Assembly: GCF_963678635.1 (NCBI RefSeq) | Contig: NC_087064.1 | Span: forward strand, 65,341,548 to 65,405,547 | Length of the DNA stretch: 64,000 nucleotides | Reading direction: 5' to 3' | Source: Symsagittifera roscoffensis | Taxonomy: Eukaryota; Xenacoelomorpha; Acoela; Convolutidae | Shown: positions 35,400-47,580 of the stretch, piece by piece | Layout: each line of letters starts with the position of its first letter | How positions within the stretch are numbered: the first letter of the stretch is position 1 | The notes under the pieces: model-generated | Database searches by the model: none | What the model was told of the DNA's origin: nothing | Seen by the model: the letters and a program-made list of their open reading frames with translations, nothing else | Made by a program: the position numbers and the translations under genes

Positions 35400-36317
35400 T
35401 GTAACATTCGCCCGGAAGATACATATCGACGGAAGACAAAACTAAGTCTTAAGACGACTGGCTAACGTCTAAACAGAGCTTTGCATGCTTTTCACCGTCT
35501 CTACCAAGCCAGTACTTTTCGGTGGTCTTTCTAACATCGGGTCGACAAAAACGTTACTGCTTTCGACTTCGGTCAAAACATCAAATTAACTAGATTACAT
35601 GCAGAAATAGTGAGCTCATGGCTGGGTCTCAGTATCCCCAGACCACGAGGTCACTCCTAAAAACAGGGCTACTACTCATTATATTACTATTGTTTTTGTT
35701 CAGTAGATAAAAATCATCATCTCCATCGAAGATGGATCAACCCTTTCCCCCAACTCCTAGCTTCTCATCCTTATCAAAATGAATCTAGATGTTAATTAAA
35801 TTCAAGTCAGGACATGACAGGAAGCTAAAAGTTTATGTAACAGGATAAAAGTTTCAGTTCCTTTACCCCTCCGGATTGACAAATCCGCTGGATCAAGCTT
35901 GTTAATCCTGATTTCTTCTTAATCCGGAAGGCCGTCTTTCACCCTTCACGGTTGTTCGCAACGGCCTTGCAACTATTGTAGCGGCACAATAATTGCATTA
36001 CGGAGTGTTCTCTGTTACTCTGTAACTCGTTGTCGTTTTCCAATCTCGATTTTGTAGTTGTTGTTAGCGCAGCTAATGTTGTTCTGTTTTTCTTTCTTGT
36101 TTTAGCCAAAATGGCCGTTTCTGACGTTTCTCAGAAATATGACGTCATAATTCGAATTTTTGAAATTTTAAAATACCAGAATATTCCAGTCCTCACCGTT
36201 TGGCCAATCGTTCCAATAACGTTCTTAATTCTTAATAATCACCAATCCGGAAGGCTCGCTGCTAAAAATTCGAATTCTGCAGAGATTGCATTTTTCACAT
36301 TCTGGTCGAATGTCACA
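35400..36317 (-). repeat. 3' LTR of element B
   Basis: The LTR is 918 bp. On the plus strand it starts TGTAACATTCGCCCGG and ends GGTCGAATGTCACA. It aligns with the A 3' LTR in reverse orientation throughout, including the CATCGAAGATGGATCAA block near 35728 and the ATCCGGAAGG blocks. Confidence 0.9.
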
Positions 36318-36330
36318 TACTCCCCGGACA
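36318..36330 (-). promoter_or_regulatory. Polypurine tract of element B
   Basis: On the minus strand TGTCCGGGGAGTA directly precedes the LTR start, identical to the tract of A at 30991-31003. Confidence 0.75.
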
Positions 36331-37137
36331 GTCCGGTCAATGTCCTCATTGAATCACGCAATGTTCGTAAAATGGTTACAGTGTCATCGAACAGAATTTA
36401 CAAAATGCACGAAATTACTTTTATCCACGTCACATCGACTCACTGCAGAATATAAATGGCATCATACTACATCACTATAGCCTTCAAATTCTCTCATTAA
36501 TCTGCACATTGAGGATATGACTTAAGATAAAACATATTTTCTGACTTCCAATGTCAATGTCCCGATTAAAACTTTTTCTCTTAGATTTAAAAGATGTTGG
36601 CTTGCAGGACGGTCCTGCCAACCAACAAGCTAAAATTATCCTACTATGCTTCTTCCCTTCGGAAATCTTGCTTGTTATTGTCCTGGATATTAAAACTAAG
36701 AAACTCTGTGGTCAGAAAAAAGAATGAAACAATCTCCCTCTTCGAGAGATTACTCAAGCCTTCCATGTCACCACAAATTGATCAGTTCTCCTAGCTGGTT
36801 AAAAACAGTCATGCAGGCGGGAATATTTAAATATACTCCTTCACTTAAGCCTTCCTAAATAAATAGTAAGTGAGTGTCTCTAAAGCCACTTCAACTAAAA
36901 TCAAAATGCAAATCTATAAATGCAACAATTTCAAAACTCAACTTAATGTTTCAGTTTTCAATTACAACTTGGTTGCTTGGTTTCTCACTTGAGTTTTTCA
37001 CACACATAAAACAATTCTGAGTTTTAACTTTTCTTCATCACTCCTTTCTTTTCTTCTTTTTTCGTCGTTTAGAAGTTCTAAAACTTCTAAATTCTTCTAA
37101 TTTCATCTCTTTTTTCATCGTGTCTTTCGGTCATCCG
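36331..37137 (-). other. 3' untranslated region of element B
   Basis: About 0.8 kb of AT-rich non-coding sequence homologous to 30182-30990. I see no gene in it. Confidence 0.65.
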
Positions 37138-40100
37138 TCAATGTTCCATTTCTTCCTCCTGTGATACTGACTCTGCACTCTCAGTTTCTGTATCTCGTAA
37201 CACGTCGTTAGCTATCCTGACGCTGCTGGAAGCCGTCCTCCAACACTTCTGCTCTTCCACCCTCTGTTTACAACAAGGTAGGGGATCCACGTTAGATTCT
37301 CTGTTCCTGCAGAAGCTTTTGTGGAGACACAACGTCACGTTTCTCTCCAAATCTTCTTTCAGCATCTCTGCCTTCTCCTTTCCACTACGTTCACTCGTCC
37401 TGGAAATTCTTTTCACAGCGGTGGTCACTGCATTCTGATGAGTCACGAGAGCTCGCTTGAAAGCTCCTGCTCCAATGTCCAGCTGATATTCACTGTACAC
37501 CCTGCCGTGCTTCGACATTTGCTTTTTCACATACTCGTACAACCATGCAGTCATGTTAGCTCTGAACCATGGCATCAATCGTTTCCTCGCCCATATCTTC
37601 TTCACTTCCATCGGAATGTTTAGAATTTTGCACATTGTCTCAAAAAGATCTAAATCTTTTAGACAATCTAATTTCCGCAACTGTTCTCTCGTCGGTGCCT
37701 CCTGTCTGTTATTTTCTCTCACATGAGCTTCCAGCCATCGTATCGCCATCATAACTCCCACTATCACTATCGTTACGGGCTGTGATGAATCTGGTAAACC
37801 CATGGAGAGCAGCTCTCCAGAGTCCCAGATCAACATCAGATTACTACGCTTGGGATACCACCAGGTCTGCAGCAAGCAGTGGCAAGGAAACTCGTCATGC
37901 GTCAACATGATGCTCCTCCAATTACGTTTTCCCGAAGCTTCCAGCAATGGTTCCACTTCCATCATCAATCGGTGGACTTCATCAGTCTCTTCTACTGCAT
38001 TGTAATCTGTGACAGTTGATCCTCTCTGTTTCTGTCTCTCAAAGTCACTGAAGTTCCCACTCACATATCCCATGAACTTCTTTCCTAGTATTGACTCCAA
38101 TTCTTCTTTGGTTCTCTCCGGAACTGCTGAGAACATCTTACATAGTAACTCGTAAGACTTTTCAGACATTCTCGCCAATCTCACACACTTCGGCACTGAG
38201 AAGGCTTGATCCACGATCGTTCTTGTACTCTTCACGTCCACAGCCACGAAATGTACAGGGTATCTGCTCTTGCACATTGGAGCCAACGTTGAACCCACCA
38301 AATATCGTGCTCCTGATGGTCTACAATAAGTCTCACTGTGTCTGATGTTCATTTCTGTCTCGATTGCTTCCCTCCATTTTCCTATGTATTTCTGTTCAGT
38401 CTGCAGAACTCCTGGGAATACTTCTACACTGATGGCTGTGACCACCTCATGTTTCTGTTCCAGATTCAATAGTGACTCTAAAGAGCCAAACATGCTGTAG
38501 AATCCTAGTGCAGTCACTAGATTCACATCGGTTCCTCCATGGCAATCTGCTATCAGTTCCGTTTCTATTCTAGCTTTCATCACTACATTTCCAAACAATA
38601 CCGTCAATTGCTTGTGTTGTTTCTCCAGGGTCTTCACACAGTCCAAACCTCCACAAACGTGACCCTCCGGTCAACAGACTTCCGCCAGACAGCTACCAGG
38701 TTTGACCCAGTCTTCTGGTCCCCAGCCAGGCAACTCAACTTTTTCTTCTCCGTTGCTCTTAGAGGCCGTTATCATCACATTATATATGATGTTGAGGTCA
38801 CGCAGGTTACAGTCTGCATTCAGTTCCCTCTGTACGTCTTGTGTCGCCCGTAATATTGAGTCAGCGTTGGGACTAGGACACCATGATGGCCTCATCAATT
38901 CCCACACTGTCATCAAGCTCGTTCTCAGTAATTCATCTGAGAATCCCAACCCAAACTCCACTCTTTTGTCGGATTTTGGTACTGAAGGTGCGGTTACCTC
39001 TTCTTCCAAGACCAGTCCCAATTTGGCCTGTGGATTGTTAACGCTCTTAATCGTTACAATTCTGGACGTCCAGAATCTTAGCAACACCGCCTGCTCATAA
39101 TCGAAGAAGCAATCGCGTATGTCTTCACTCAGGAAAGGATTGTACGCGATCCCGATGATCCCGGATACGTAGCCATACGATTTCTTCTCGATCGGTCCAC
39201 AGTATTCACTGGATTTCGGCAATGCTCCCATAGATTCTTTAGTGAGTCTCAGCTCCTTGTTTGAGAATCTCCTGATTTCGTCTATCTTTTTCATGGGTTC
39301 CAACTCCTCAGGTTCTTTCATGTTCACCCTCATCGGTTTACTTTGCTGCATATCCAGCAGTGCTAGCAAGAATAAGGCTTTCGTTCGCTCATCGCCTTCC
39401 CTCAACATTTTAACAGAAGTGTTTAATGCAGGTACTGAAATCTGCTCTATCAGGAATCGAATGAAACAGAGAGCGTCTCTCCGCTTCGCACACGCTACTG
39501 CTGCTCCCTCCTGGACTATCAGATCCCTCAGGTTCGTCATAAGGAAAATCTTTTCCTCTTTTGATCTCTTCCTTTCTTCTGAGTCATATTCTTCGCGAGT
39601 CAGTCCCATCATGCACCAGGCGAACCTGAGTTGTAACTCTGTTCTTACGTAAGGTACTGCCACGAGAGCATGTATTCTTGGCATAGTCCTCATTTCTTCT
39701 TCGAAATACCTCAACACTACTGCTTTCCATGGAAGGCTCACTAACTGCTCGATCGTTTCCGCCTGTATGTCAGACGACGCCAAAGTCCCGTACGCCTTCT
39801 GCTTGAGGGTGGTACCTTGCAACATCGTTTCCAGATAACCCTCCATGGCTTTTTCGTCTTCCAGGGCCATTACATACCCTCTAGCCGAGTTTCGGTATTC
39901 CAACATCTCCATGTATCCACCGGTGGGTTCATCTATCGACACAGTCTCCGACACTGTCAGTCGGTTGTATTCCACTGGTGTTAGTTGTCCTGCGACACTT
40001 CCCTTTCCATGATTCATGGGAGATGGCTTGAAGTCTTTCATTTTGCTCTCTCCTTATTGGCTGAGTATTTCCATTTCTAAGGTTGCTCCAGTCAGAGTGC

Positions 40101-42925
40101 GGTCACTCCTTTTGGATTTATAACCGGTTGACTTTATCCCCGCCATGAGAATGGGTGGCACCATCGCTATATCAGTTAATATTCTATCTGTGCCAGACAA
40201 TTGATAATCACCTTGCCCCAAATCCATGACCTCCTCAACTCGTTTCCTTTTCGCTGAGTTACCAGCTTTCATCGATATTTCTGAATCCACCTTCGTCTTT
40301 CCAACTCTCCTCGGCATCACTCTGCTGCCTAACTTCATTTTCATCGCATTGATTTTATTAATCACCATTTTTGATCGCATCGTCCCTCTCCTGGTTCTTG
40401 ACAGATACATCACCTCTCCTTCATCGTCTTGCGGTGTCATCTTGATGGGAGAATTCGCTTCACTCTCATCAGTGGCTGAGTCGATCAACAACTCACTCAG
40501 TCTCCCTTCACACTCATCAAGCTTGTCCAGTACTTCTCTCATCAAGGGTTGGTTGAGACCCGTTTTCAGAATAGACTGGGTCCCATAGCTTTGAACCACG
40601 GTCCAGACTTCTTCCATAAACGCCACTCTATCCAGTTTGCATCCCGTCCTACTCTCGTGGTCTCGGTGATGAACTTCCCATTCTTCTTCGGGCAGCGTTC
40701 CCAAGAAAGGTACTCTGGCTGAAGCCTCTATTCTTCTCCTCCGAGGTGATTCCATGAGGATTCTCTGGTCACTATTTCTTGAATTGCCAGGAGAGCTGCT
40801 CTCCGGCAAATTCCGTTTCATTTCCATAAAGGCTGACGGAGGCTCCAGTGTCGAGATGCCTTCATCCGCTGGCTCAGTCGTTTCCAACGTGTCTGCATTA
40901 TTCTCAAGATCACTGAAGATATTGAAATCCAGGCTGGATGTTCCTCCTGTCGATGCCCTGTCGTCTTCCCCACCAGCTTGATCTTGTTGCATGGGTTCTT
41001 CGGTTTGACGGCTTCCACCCTGTCCGTCATCTCCTTCTGACTTATCCTTGTTCGAGCTCGATGGTCCTTGTTCGTCATTGTCGGCTTCTTCCCGGAATCT
41101 CGGTATGAGCAATGTACCGGCCGATTTATCTTCCTCTTCTCCATGGACCACTTTGATTTCTTCGAAGCCGAAGGGTGCTAGGAAAGTTCTCGTCTGCAAT
41201 ATTACTCCCACTTTCATCTCCTTTTTCACACTGGTCAGGATTAATGAGGCTTCAGGCAATTCGGTCCTGCCTCTCATCCTCATCGGAGCTAAGCCTAATT
41301 CCTTCCATTCCTCATCAAATCTTCCAGGCTTGGGAGTCGCGGCGTTGCTTATTCGCCTTCTCGTCGCTTGATCCGTGTATGCAAATCGTGTGTACTGTAA
41401 CACGGCGGCATTTCTCCCTACAAAGTATGGATCCATCGTTCCCACGAAATTCCCTACTCTCCTTTCATTGGCTTCGAATGCTCCCAATCTAGGAGTCTGT
41501 ACCACGGAGACTGCTCCGAGCAACATCCTTTTTATCAGAGGGAATTCAGGGATTGCCTCCGGCAGCTTCTTGTAATCGCCCCAGTCCTTCGTCTCTTCTC
41601 TCACTTTGTGATATGCTGCAGTGAGACAGGCTGGATGTTCCTCCTGTCGATGCCCTGTCGTCTTCCCCACCAGCTTGATCTTGTTGCATGGGTTCTTCGG
41701 TTTGACGGCTTCCACCCTGTCCGTCATCTCCTTCTGACTTATCCTTGTTCGAGCTCGATGGTCCTTGTTCGTCATTGTCGGCTTCTTCCCGGAATCTCGG
41801 TATGAGCAATGTACCGGCCGATTTATCTTCCTCTTCTCCATGGACCACTTTGATTTCTTCGAAGCCGAAGGGTGCTAGGAAAGTTCTCGTCTGCAATATT
41901 CCTCCTACTTTCATCTCCTTTTTCACACTGGTCAGGATTAATGAGGCTTCAGGCAATTCGGTCCTGCCTCTCATCCTCATCGGAGCTAAGCCTAATTCCT
42001 TCCATTCCTCATCAAATCTTCCAGGCTTGGGAGTCGCGGCGTTGCTTATTCGCCTTCTCGTCGCTTGATCCGTGTATGCAAATCGTGTGTACTGTAACAC
42101 GGCGGCATTTCTCCCTACAAAGTATGGATCCATCGTTCCCACGAAATTCCCTACTCTCCTTTCATTGGCTTCGAATGCTCCCAATCTAGGAGTCTGTACC
42201 ACGGAGACTGCTCCGAGCAACATCCTTTTTATCAGAGGGAATTCAGGGATTGCCTCCGGCAGCTTCTTGTAATCGCCCCAGTCCTTCGTCTCTTCTCTCA
42301 CTTTGTGATATGCTGCAGTGAGACGAGGCACTCTGGTTATCTCACCGTTCGTTTTATCATAGGGTCTCAGGTTCCAAAGCTTTGGAAACACCTCGATGTG
42401 TCCTCTTTCTACTTCTCCCATGCGGTCACGGAAGTGATCGTCAAAATTGATGACTGTCATCTCTGGCTCCGATATTTTCGCAAATAACAGATCTTCACTC
42501 ATGAGCTCCCGCAATGTGTGCTGCTCATACCAGTTCAGTGTACTACCGTCCACTGCCGATATGAGGTTCAGGTGCAGCACCGACCTCCTATATGCTTCCA
42601 CTTTAACGTCAGGGAACGCAAACGTGACTGCTGGTCCATAGATCACTGTCACGAACTCCGTGACTCCTCTGATCAGCGCCAAGGGATCGGTTCTCATAGC
42701 CAAGCTCAGATCAGTTAACAGTGGCATGCCTCCAGCATGTCGTCTAACATCTTCCTCTCTTTCAATCGTCTCGTCTTCTCCCGTTCCAAAGCGATTTTGT
42801 TGTAAGAGATACTGGATAAGAGTGTGTCTCAGGTCTCTTATCTTGTTCCACGAGTCCGTGGATTTCTTCATATCCAATTTCCTCGCTCTCTCTTTCATCT
42901 GCTCTGGACAACGTGCCAGTTCCAT
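37138..42925 (-). pseudogene. Third coding region of B, middle and C-terminal parts (unknown function)
   Basis: Three long frames in succession: 43114-41546, 41841-40054 and 40041-37138. The last is interrupted by a TGA at 38668-38670, where A has Gly. A 697-bp tandem duplication (40930-42323) breaks the middle frame, because 697 is not a multiple of three; without it the frames would align with A. The protein is long, hydrophilic and helical-looking, with an acidic, Ser/Glu/Gln-rich stretch around 41000-41150 and a Cys-rich, acidic C-terminus ending EEEMEH. I find no family for it. Absence of a signal peptide and transmembrane helices argues against an envelope protein. Confidence 0.8.
40930..42323. 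repeat. 697-bp tandem duplication inside element B
   Basis: Units 40930-41626 and 41627-42323 are almost identical, with a few substitutions (for example near 41205 and 41902). The join creates a frameshift and a premature stop. The near identity means it is recent, or an assembly artefact. Confidence 0.92.
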
Positions 42926-45900
42926 TAGTCCTCCCAAGTTTCCGTGGGTAATTGCAATCAATGTCAGAAGTCCGTCTAGCCGCAGCTTCTGAATTCCATC
43001 GGTGAGCAGCATCGCCGGTCCTTTCACGAAACTCTCCGCTCCGAATGTCACGAACAAGGCTATTAATTCCACTATCGATACTCTCACTACTGCTTGGAGG
43101 AATTCCTTTATCAAATAGTGCGAGACTTTTGGCTCCTAACCGTTCTAGCATGCTGTCTGTCCTTTCAAAGCCCTCCTGTCTTTTCATTTCCTGGGTCCAG
43201 AAGGTTTCCAGAGTAATCTGACACATTCTGTTTACAAACTCAGCGGTCTTTTCTCCGGCATTTTCCGCCAGGTTCACCTCCTTCAACAAGTAGGCATGTA
43301 TCTTCGTGATCATCACGGGGCCTTGCTCAAAACCATCTGCACCCAATGCCGCTACTCTAGGGTTCAGGTGTAGCCACTGGTTGGCTTCCGGCTTGATTCT
43401 CAGAACCATCGCCTCCAGATGAGCTCTCGTCTCCAGTGAATTTTTCCTTCTTGTGTCTTCACCTGCCACTTCCATTGCTCGGAACCATAAGTCGTTAGAC
43501 ATTGCCGTGATCACTCGATGGTCGTCGTCTATTCCCGGTTTCAGTTTGAGTTGTCGACTGAAATTGGACAGTTCCAACCCCAGCACTTCGTCCAACACTA
43601 ACATGTGTAGCGCGTGGTCCTTGAATCCTCTCATCGCGTTTGAGATATCTGACCATACTGCAGGCAGTTCAGACTTAAGTGGCCTCAGATTCTCCATTTC
43701 TAACAGGCGATTCGGAGCTGATATGATCACATCATATTTTCCTTCCGAGAGTAAGGCCACAATTGCATACACGAATTTCAGTCCATCCGGGATGTGTGCA
43801 TATTCCAGAGACAACGCGAATACTACTCTCAATGCCACTTTATTGAATGACCCCTCCTTCGTCGCATCCACCACTTCACACATCGACTCAAGGATGTCTT
43901 TTATCGCTGGCCATACAGCGTTCTCTGCTGTTGTAGGATCTCTGAGTCTGCTCAGAAAACCTCTACTGTGTACATGGTCATTGATGCCAGCAAACACAAT
44001 CGTAATCGGATTCATGTCCGTCTGCCTTTGTACCCCTATAGCCAAAGATACTGATTGCAGTAGGTCCAGGTCGACCGCTGCCAACATTATGACGTCCGGC
44101 CAAAACAAAGACTTGGAAGTGTACACGAACTCTGAATTCGCTACTACCATAATCTTGGCCTTCCTCATCTCTGCTTTGTCATAGGCGGCGAAGATGGTTT
44201 CATCTTTCTTTATCGCTGTCAACCCGCCATATCTCTGGGCATCACCATCTTGGTTCACTAGTTTTGGGTACACTCTTTCCTTCACATGACCAGGTGGTGT
44301 CGTCAGCTGCCTGAATATCTTCACGTGTTGTCCAATCGGCGCTCTCGTCGTCAGTAATATTCCTGGTCTCTCTTCACGATTCCCCTCATCATGGTTCAAC
44401 CTCACATCTTGCAACGGTCTCGCATTCACTGGTCCCATCGTGTTGTTAGAGGGCAGTCCCTGCAAGTCAGCAAATCTCAAGGCCGTCGTGGAGCTGAAAT
44501 TTATGCTAGCGGCTATCAACCAGTCTACGATGGTTATCGAGTACAATCTGCTGACGGATAGCATCGCTCCATTCAGCATCCTCCTTGCATCTTCGATGAA
44601 GCTTACTCTCTGGAGATCCAGCTTCATTAGTTCGTCTTTGTATATATGCCAGGGAGACGGTATGGGTCTCGGCCACATCAATGAGCCTCTGCTCGGTCTC
44701 TCCTCTCGACTGGTACTCGTCGTCTCCGATCTAGTGTCCGATCTAGATGTGCCCGCTGTCTCTTCGATTGGGTTGACAGGTCCTATTCTTCTCCTAGGAT
44801 GAATAGTCCTCCTCATCGGTGCTTCTCCCAATCGATCCTGTACGTCTGTTCTTCGACCTGGTTCGCTGGAGCTTTGTTGCCTGTAGTTCGTGACGGCCGG
44901 GACCGTACCCAAGCGTGTTTCCAAGCTAGGAGGCACAAAGGTGGTAATCACCGCGTCACTCACCGTTCCTTCTTCCTTCAGCACTCCTGTGTCAAAGAGT
45001 TCTGCTTCCAGCTCGTCCAACCGCTCTTGGAAGACTCGATTCAACCAAGCTTGTCCTTCGATACTGTCTGGCCTGATCCATGGCTCTCAACTCATGTTCG
45101 ATGTCCATGAGGTTCATTCTTCCGGCGTTTCGACTTGCTAGGTTCCTCAAGATGTTGTTCCACCTGACGACTCCCTCGTTGTGCCTTCTTCCTGATGCTG
45201 TCAGGCTTCTCGTATTCATTGGCACAGTGCAAACGGTCAGTACCGCGCAACTGAATTTCTGCCAGAGGGTAGTAAACAAACACACCATCATTGACTCCCA
45301 TAGTGCTTCCTGCTCGTCTAAACCTCTGGAGATGTCATTCGTCCCAAATAAGATAATCACATTGGGAATCCTCCCTGGATTCATCAGTTCCACCATCCGA
45401 TATAATTGGGCTATCGTCGCTCCTCCAAAGGCCATCACCGTGGTGACCCACGAGGTCCTCAAATTTGACAGCACTCTGACCAAGCTGTCTCCCAGTATCA
45501 GATGAGATGTCCCGAGTGGTGGTTGCTGCAGGTTCACAGCTGGGCTCCAGGTAGCTCGATTGAAGCAGGCCCTCGGATCTGTCTCCGGAACTCCCGTGAA
45601 ATTATATTTCAATTGATTATTCTTTTGCACGTCTATTATGCGAGACACTTTCTTCGCTGGCATCTTCCGCACTTTCCTCTCTGGGATTCTCGAGCTCCCC
45701 ATGAGTGGTGTCATGTTACTTATCCCTTGTCTGATCACGGTCTGGGAGAGTTGTACTCTGCCCGTATCGTCAATCGTTCCATAGGGTGCAGTCACCCCGG
45801 AACCTGGCGCATTCTTGTTAGCGACCAGTCGTCCAGCTGTCTCTATCAGTTTCCTCACTGTCTGTTCTACGACGGGGTCACCCAAGGTGTCACTAGGATC

Positions 45901-46716
45901 CGGGATCGTTACTCGATTTGTCTCTACTGGAGGTCGTGTCTCCGTTGTTTGACTCATTTCTCGAGGCGTCAAGAGCTCCATCGGGGACTGTCCACGAGGA
46001 ATATCCCTTGCAGGTATCACTTTCTCCACGGCTGTTGTCAACGCCATCTGCTCCGATCGCTCTTTGTATTCCTGCCTTAAGCGCTCAATCTCTTGACCCT
46101 GCTTTTTGTTGCAGTCTTCAAACAACTTTCTCCACATGTCCCGATCTTCCTCCATCTGGAGCATGCTTCTGGTCATCTCGTCCAGCTCCTTCTTCGTACT
46201 TTGCAGTTCTTCGTTCATCTCATCCAGACCTTGCATGGTTTGGTTCGTCTGAACTTCCTGTCCTACTTTCGCCCTTTTTGGTGGCACAGCTGCTCTCAGT
46301 GGTGAACCAGACGAGGTCGCCTCGCTGTTCATCTCCCGATGCATTCTCGTCAGACCAGGTTTGGGCTTGGAGGGCATTGGCATCTCACCTGGTTGGTAAG
46401 TCCTAGAACTTCCCAATCCAGGCTCATTCGCCAAGTCACTCCCTGAGAGAGCCCCGTTTCTCCACCTCATCACTCTCATGTTCGGGCGGTCTAGTACTCC
46501 TCTTTCTCCATATGCTGCCATCAACAGGACTTCCGTGGGGCGGTCCCCACGGTTGTCGTGCCCCAAGATGTTGATCAGGGCGGTCAGCAACATGACTACC
46601 TCTGGGTCTTCCAGAGCGAAGTCTCGATCGATCAGCCGACGATAGATCGCATCTATCATCGGTCCTACATATGCCTCTGCCAGGTCCATCAATTCATCCA
46701 AGTTGAAATTGTCCAT
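42926..46716 (-). pseudogene. Third coding region of B, N-terminal part: coiled coil, SGNH hydrolase, second SGNH-like domain
   Basis: The start is ATG 46716 (MDNFNLDE), chosen because A starts at the same place; an upstream ATG at 46752 is possible. The frame runs to 44992. A coiled coil with regular Leu/Met/Glu spacing occupies roughly residues 170-240. The SGNH domain shows GDSLVR near 45490, FGGA near 45435 and GTND near 45340. A deletion near 45050 removes block V (DGIHFD in A) and shifts the frame into 45044-42762. That frame holds the second domain with AGINDHVHS and a non-canonical IVANSEF in place of GDS. A further small deletion near 43135 shifts into the frame starting 43114. Coiled coil plus esterase recalls ORF1 proteins of CR1/L2-type LINEs. 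Confidence 0.84.
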
Positions 46717-46792
46717 TCTGTTCTTTCCAGTTCGATTCGGTTTTGATTCCAAGATTTTGACTCAAGTGAGTAATTAAATGATCAATCAGGAT

Positions 46793-46806
46793 CTAGAAAA
46801 AAAGTC
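46793..46806 (-). promoter_or_regulatory. Candidate 3' splice site before the third coding region of B
   Basis: On the minus strand a run of seven T followed by CTAG and ATCCTGATTGAT lies about 75 bases upstream of ATG 46716. It is conserved with A at 22958-22968. Confidence 0.4.
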
Positions 46807-47121
46807 ACAAATATCACACCTGTCAGTTTCACCTTAACATATATCGTTAAAATTTGCTTAAAAACAGTTCAGATAAAGAGATATTTATCCTAAAATTTAT
46901 TAAAATCAATTGGTTTCTAAAATTTTGGAATTCGACCTAAGATTGGACAGTCCAAACTTTGGATCTATTCCTAAGATCATCATTTAGTTGTTCATGGTCA
47001 CTAACTCCTACTTACCCATGATCTTAATAACCTAACACATAATATCCTAACATAACATAACATAACATAACACATCTTACATACAACTTAGTCTTTGGCC
47101 TAACACTCTCTCGCACATCAT

Positions 47122-47580
47122 TCAGCCTATACTTAAGAAATATTTCTCATGTAGATGTACTTGTATGTTCGTATCAGAGAATATCACGTGTACAAGCGCG
47201 TACAATTCCCGAGGATGCTGTCTTCCTCTGTTTGGATCGTACACTGGAAGCGAGAGCTCCTTCACGTCCATTTCGACAAGGAAGTCCCTCAGCCTCGTCA
47301 AAGACAAGACTAGGTTCTCTGGGTCCACGTGCTGCTTCTCCGTCGCCCTCGTTACCAAGAAGCACAAGTATTTTCCCGGTATCTGCCACGCCGCCGGAGG
47401 TAAGGCTGCCACGCCCCCTATCCCTGGTCTTTGCTTCCAAAGGAATTCCACGTTTTTGTATTCTCTCTTAAAATCTGCCGCTAACGCTGTCTTAAAACTC
47501 ATGTCTGCGGTGATTGCTATCGCACATGTTCTGTTTGTGAGTATGAAATCACTGTCTGTTAGTATTATGTTACTTGAATA
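47122..47580 (-). CDS. Macro domain (OARD1/TARG1-like) of element B Pol C-terminus
   Basis: This is an uninterrupted frame over the whole domain; a Met lies at 47502 but homology begins upstream near 47580. Elements in order: AIAITADMSFKTALAADF, a helix with FKREYK, GVAALPPAAW, the strand GKYLCFLVTR, ENLVLSLTRLRDFLVE, the strand KELSLPVYD, and VIFSDTNIQVHL. This order and spacing match the small single-domain macro proteins of the OARD1/TARG1 group, which bind ADP-ribose and remove it from Glu. The residues aligned with the catalytic Lys and Asp of OARD1 are Arg and a PNRGRQHP segment, so binding without hydrolysis is possible. Upstream, frame breaks near 47690 and 47865 separate it from integrase in this copy, whereas in A the tail is fused in frame. 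Confidence 0.78.
   Translation of the reverse strand, partial: YSSNIILTDSDFILTNRTCAIAITADMSFKTALAADFKREYKNVEFLWKQRPGIGGVAALPPAAWQIPGKYLCFLVTRATEKQHVDPENLVLSLTRLRDFLVEMDVKELSLPVYDPNRGRQHPRELYALVHVIFSDTNIQVHLHEKYFLSIG

Noticed and set aside
37138-46716. Envelope gene in the third coding region
   Set aside because: No signal peptide, transmembrane helix or cleavage site is visible; SGNH domains occupy its N-terminal part.
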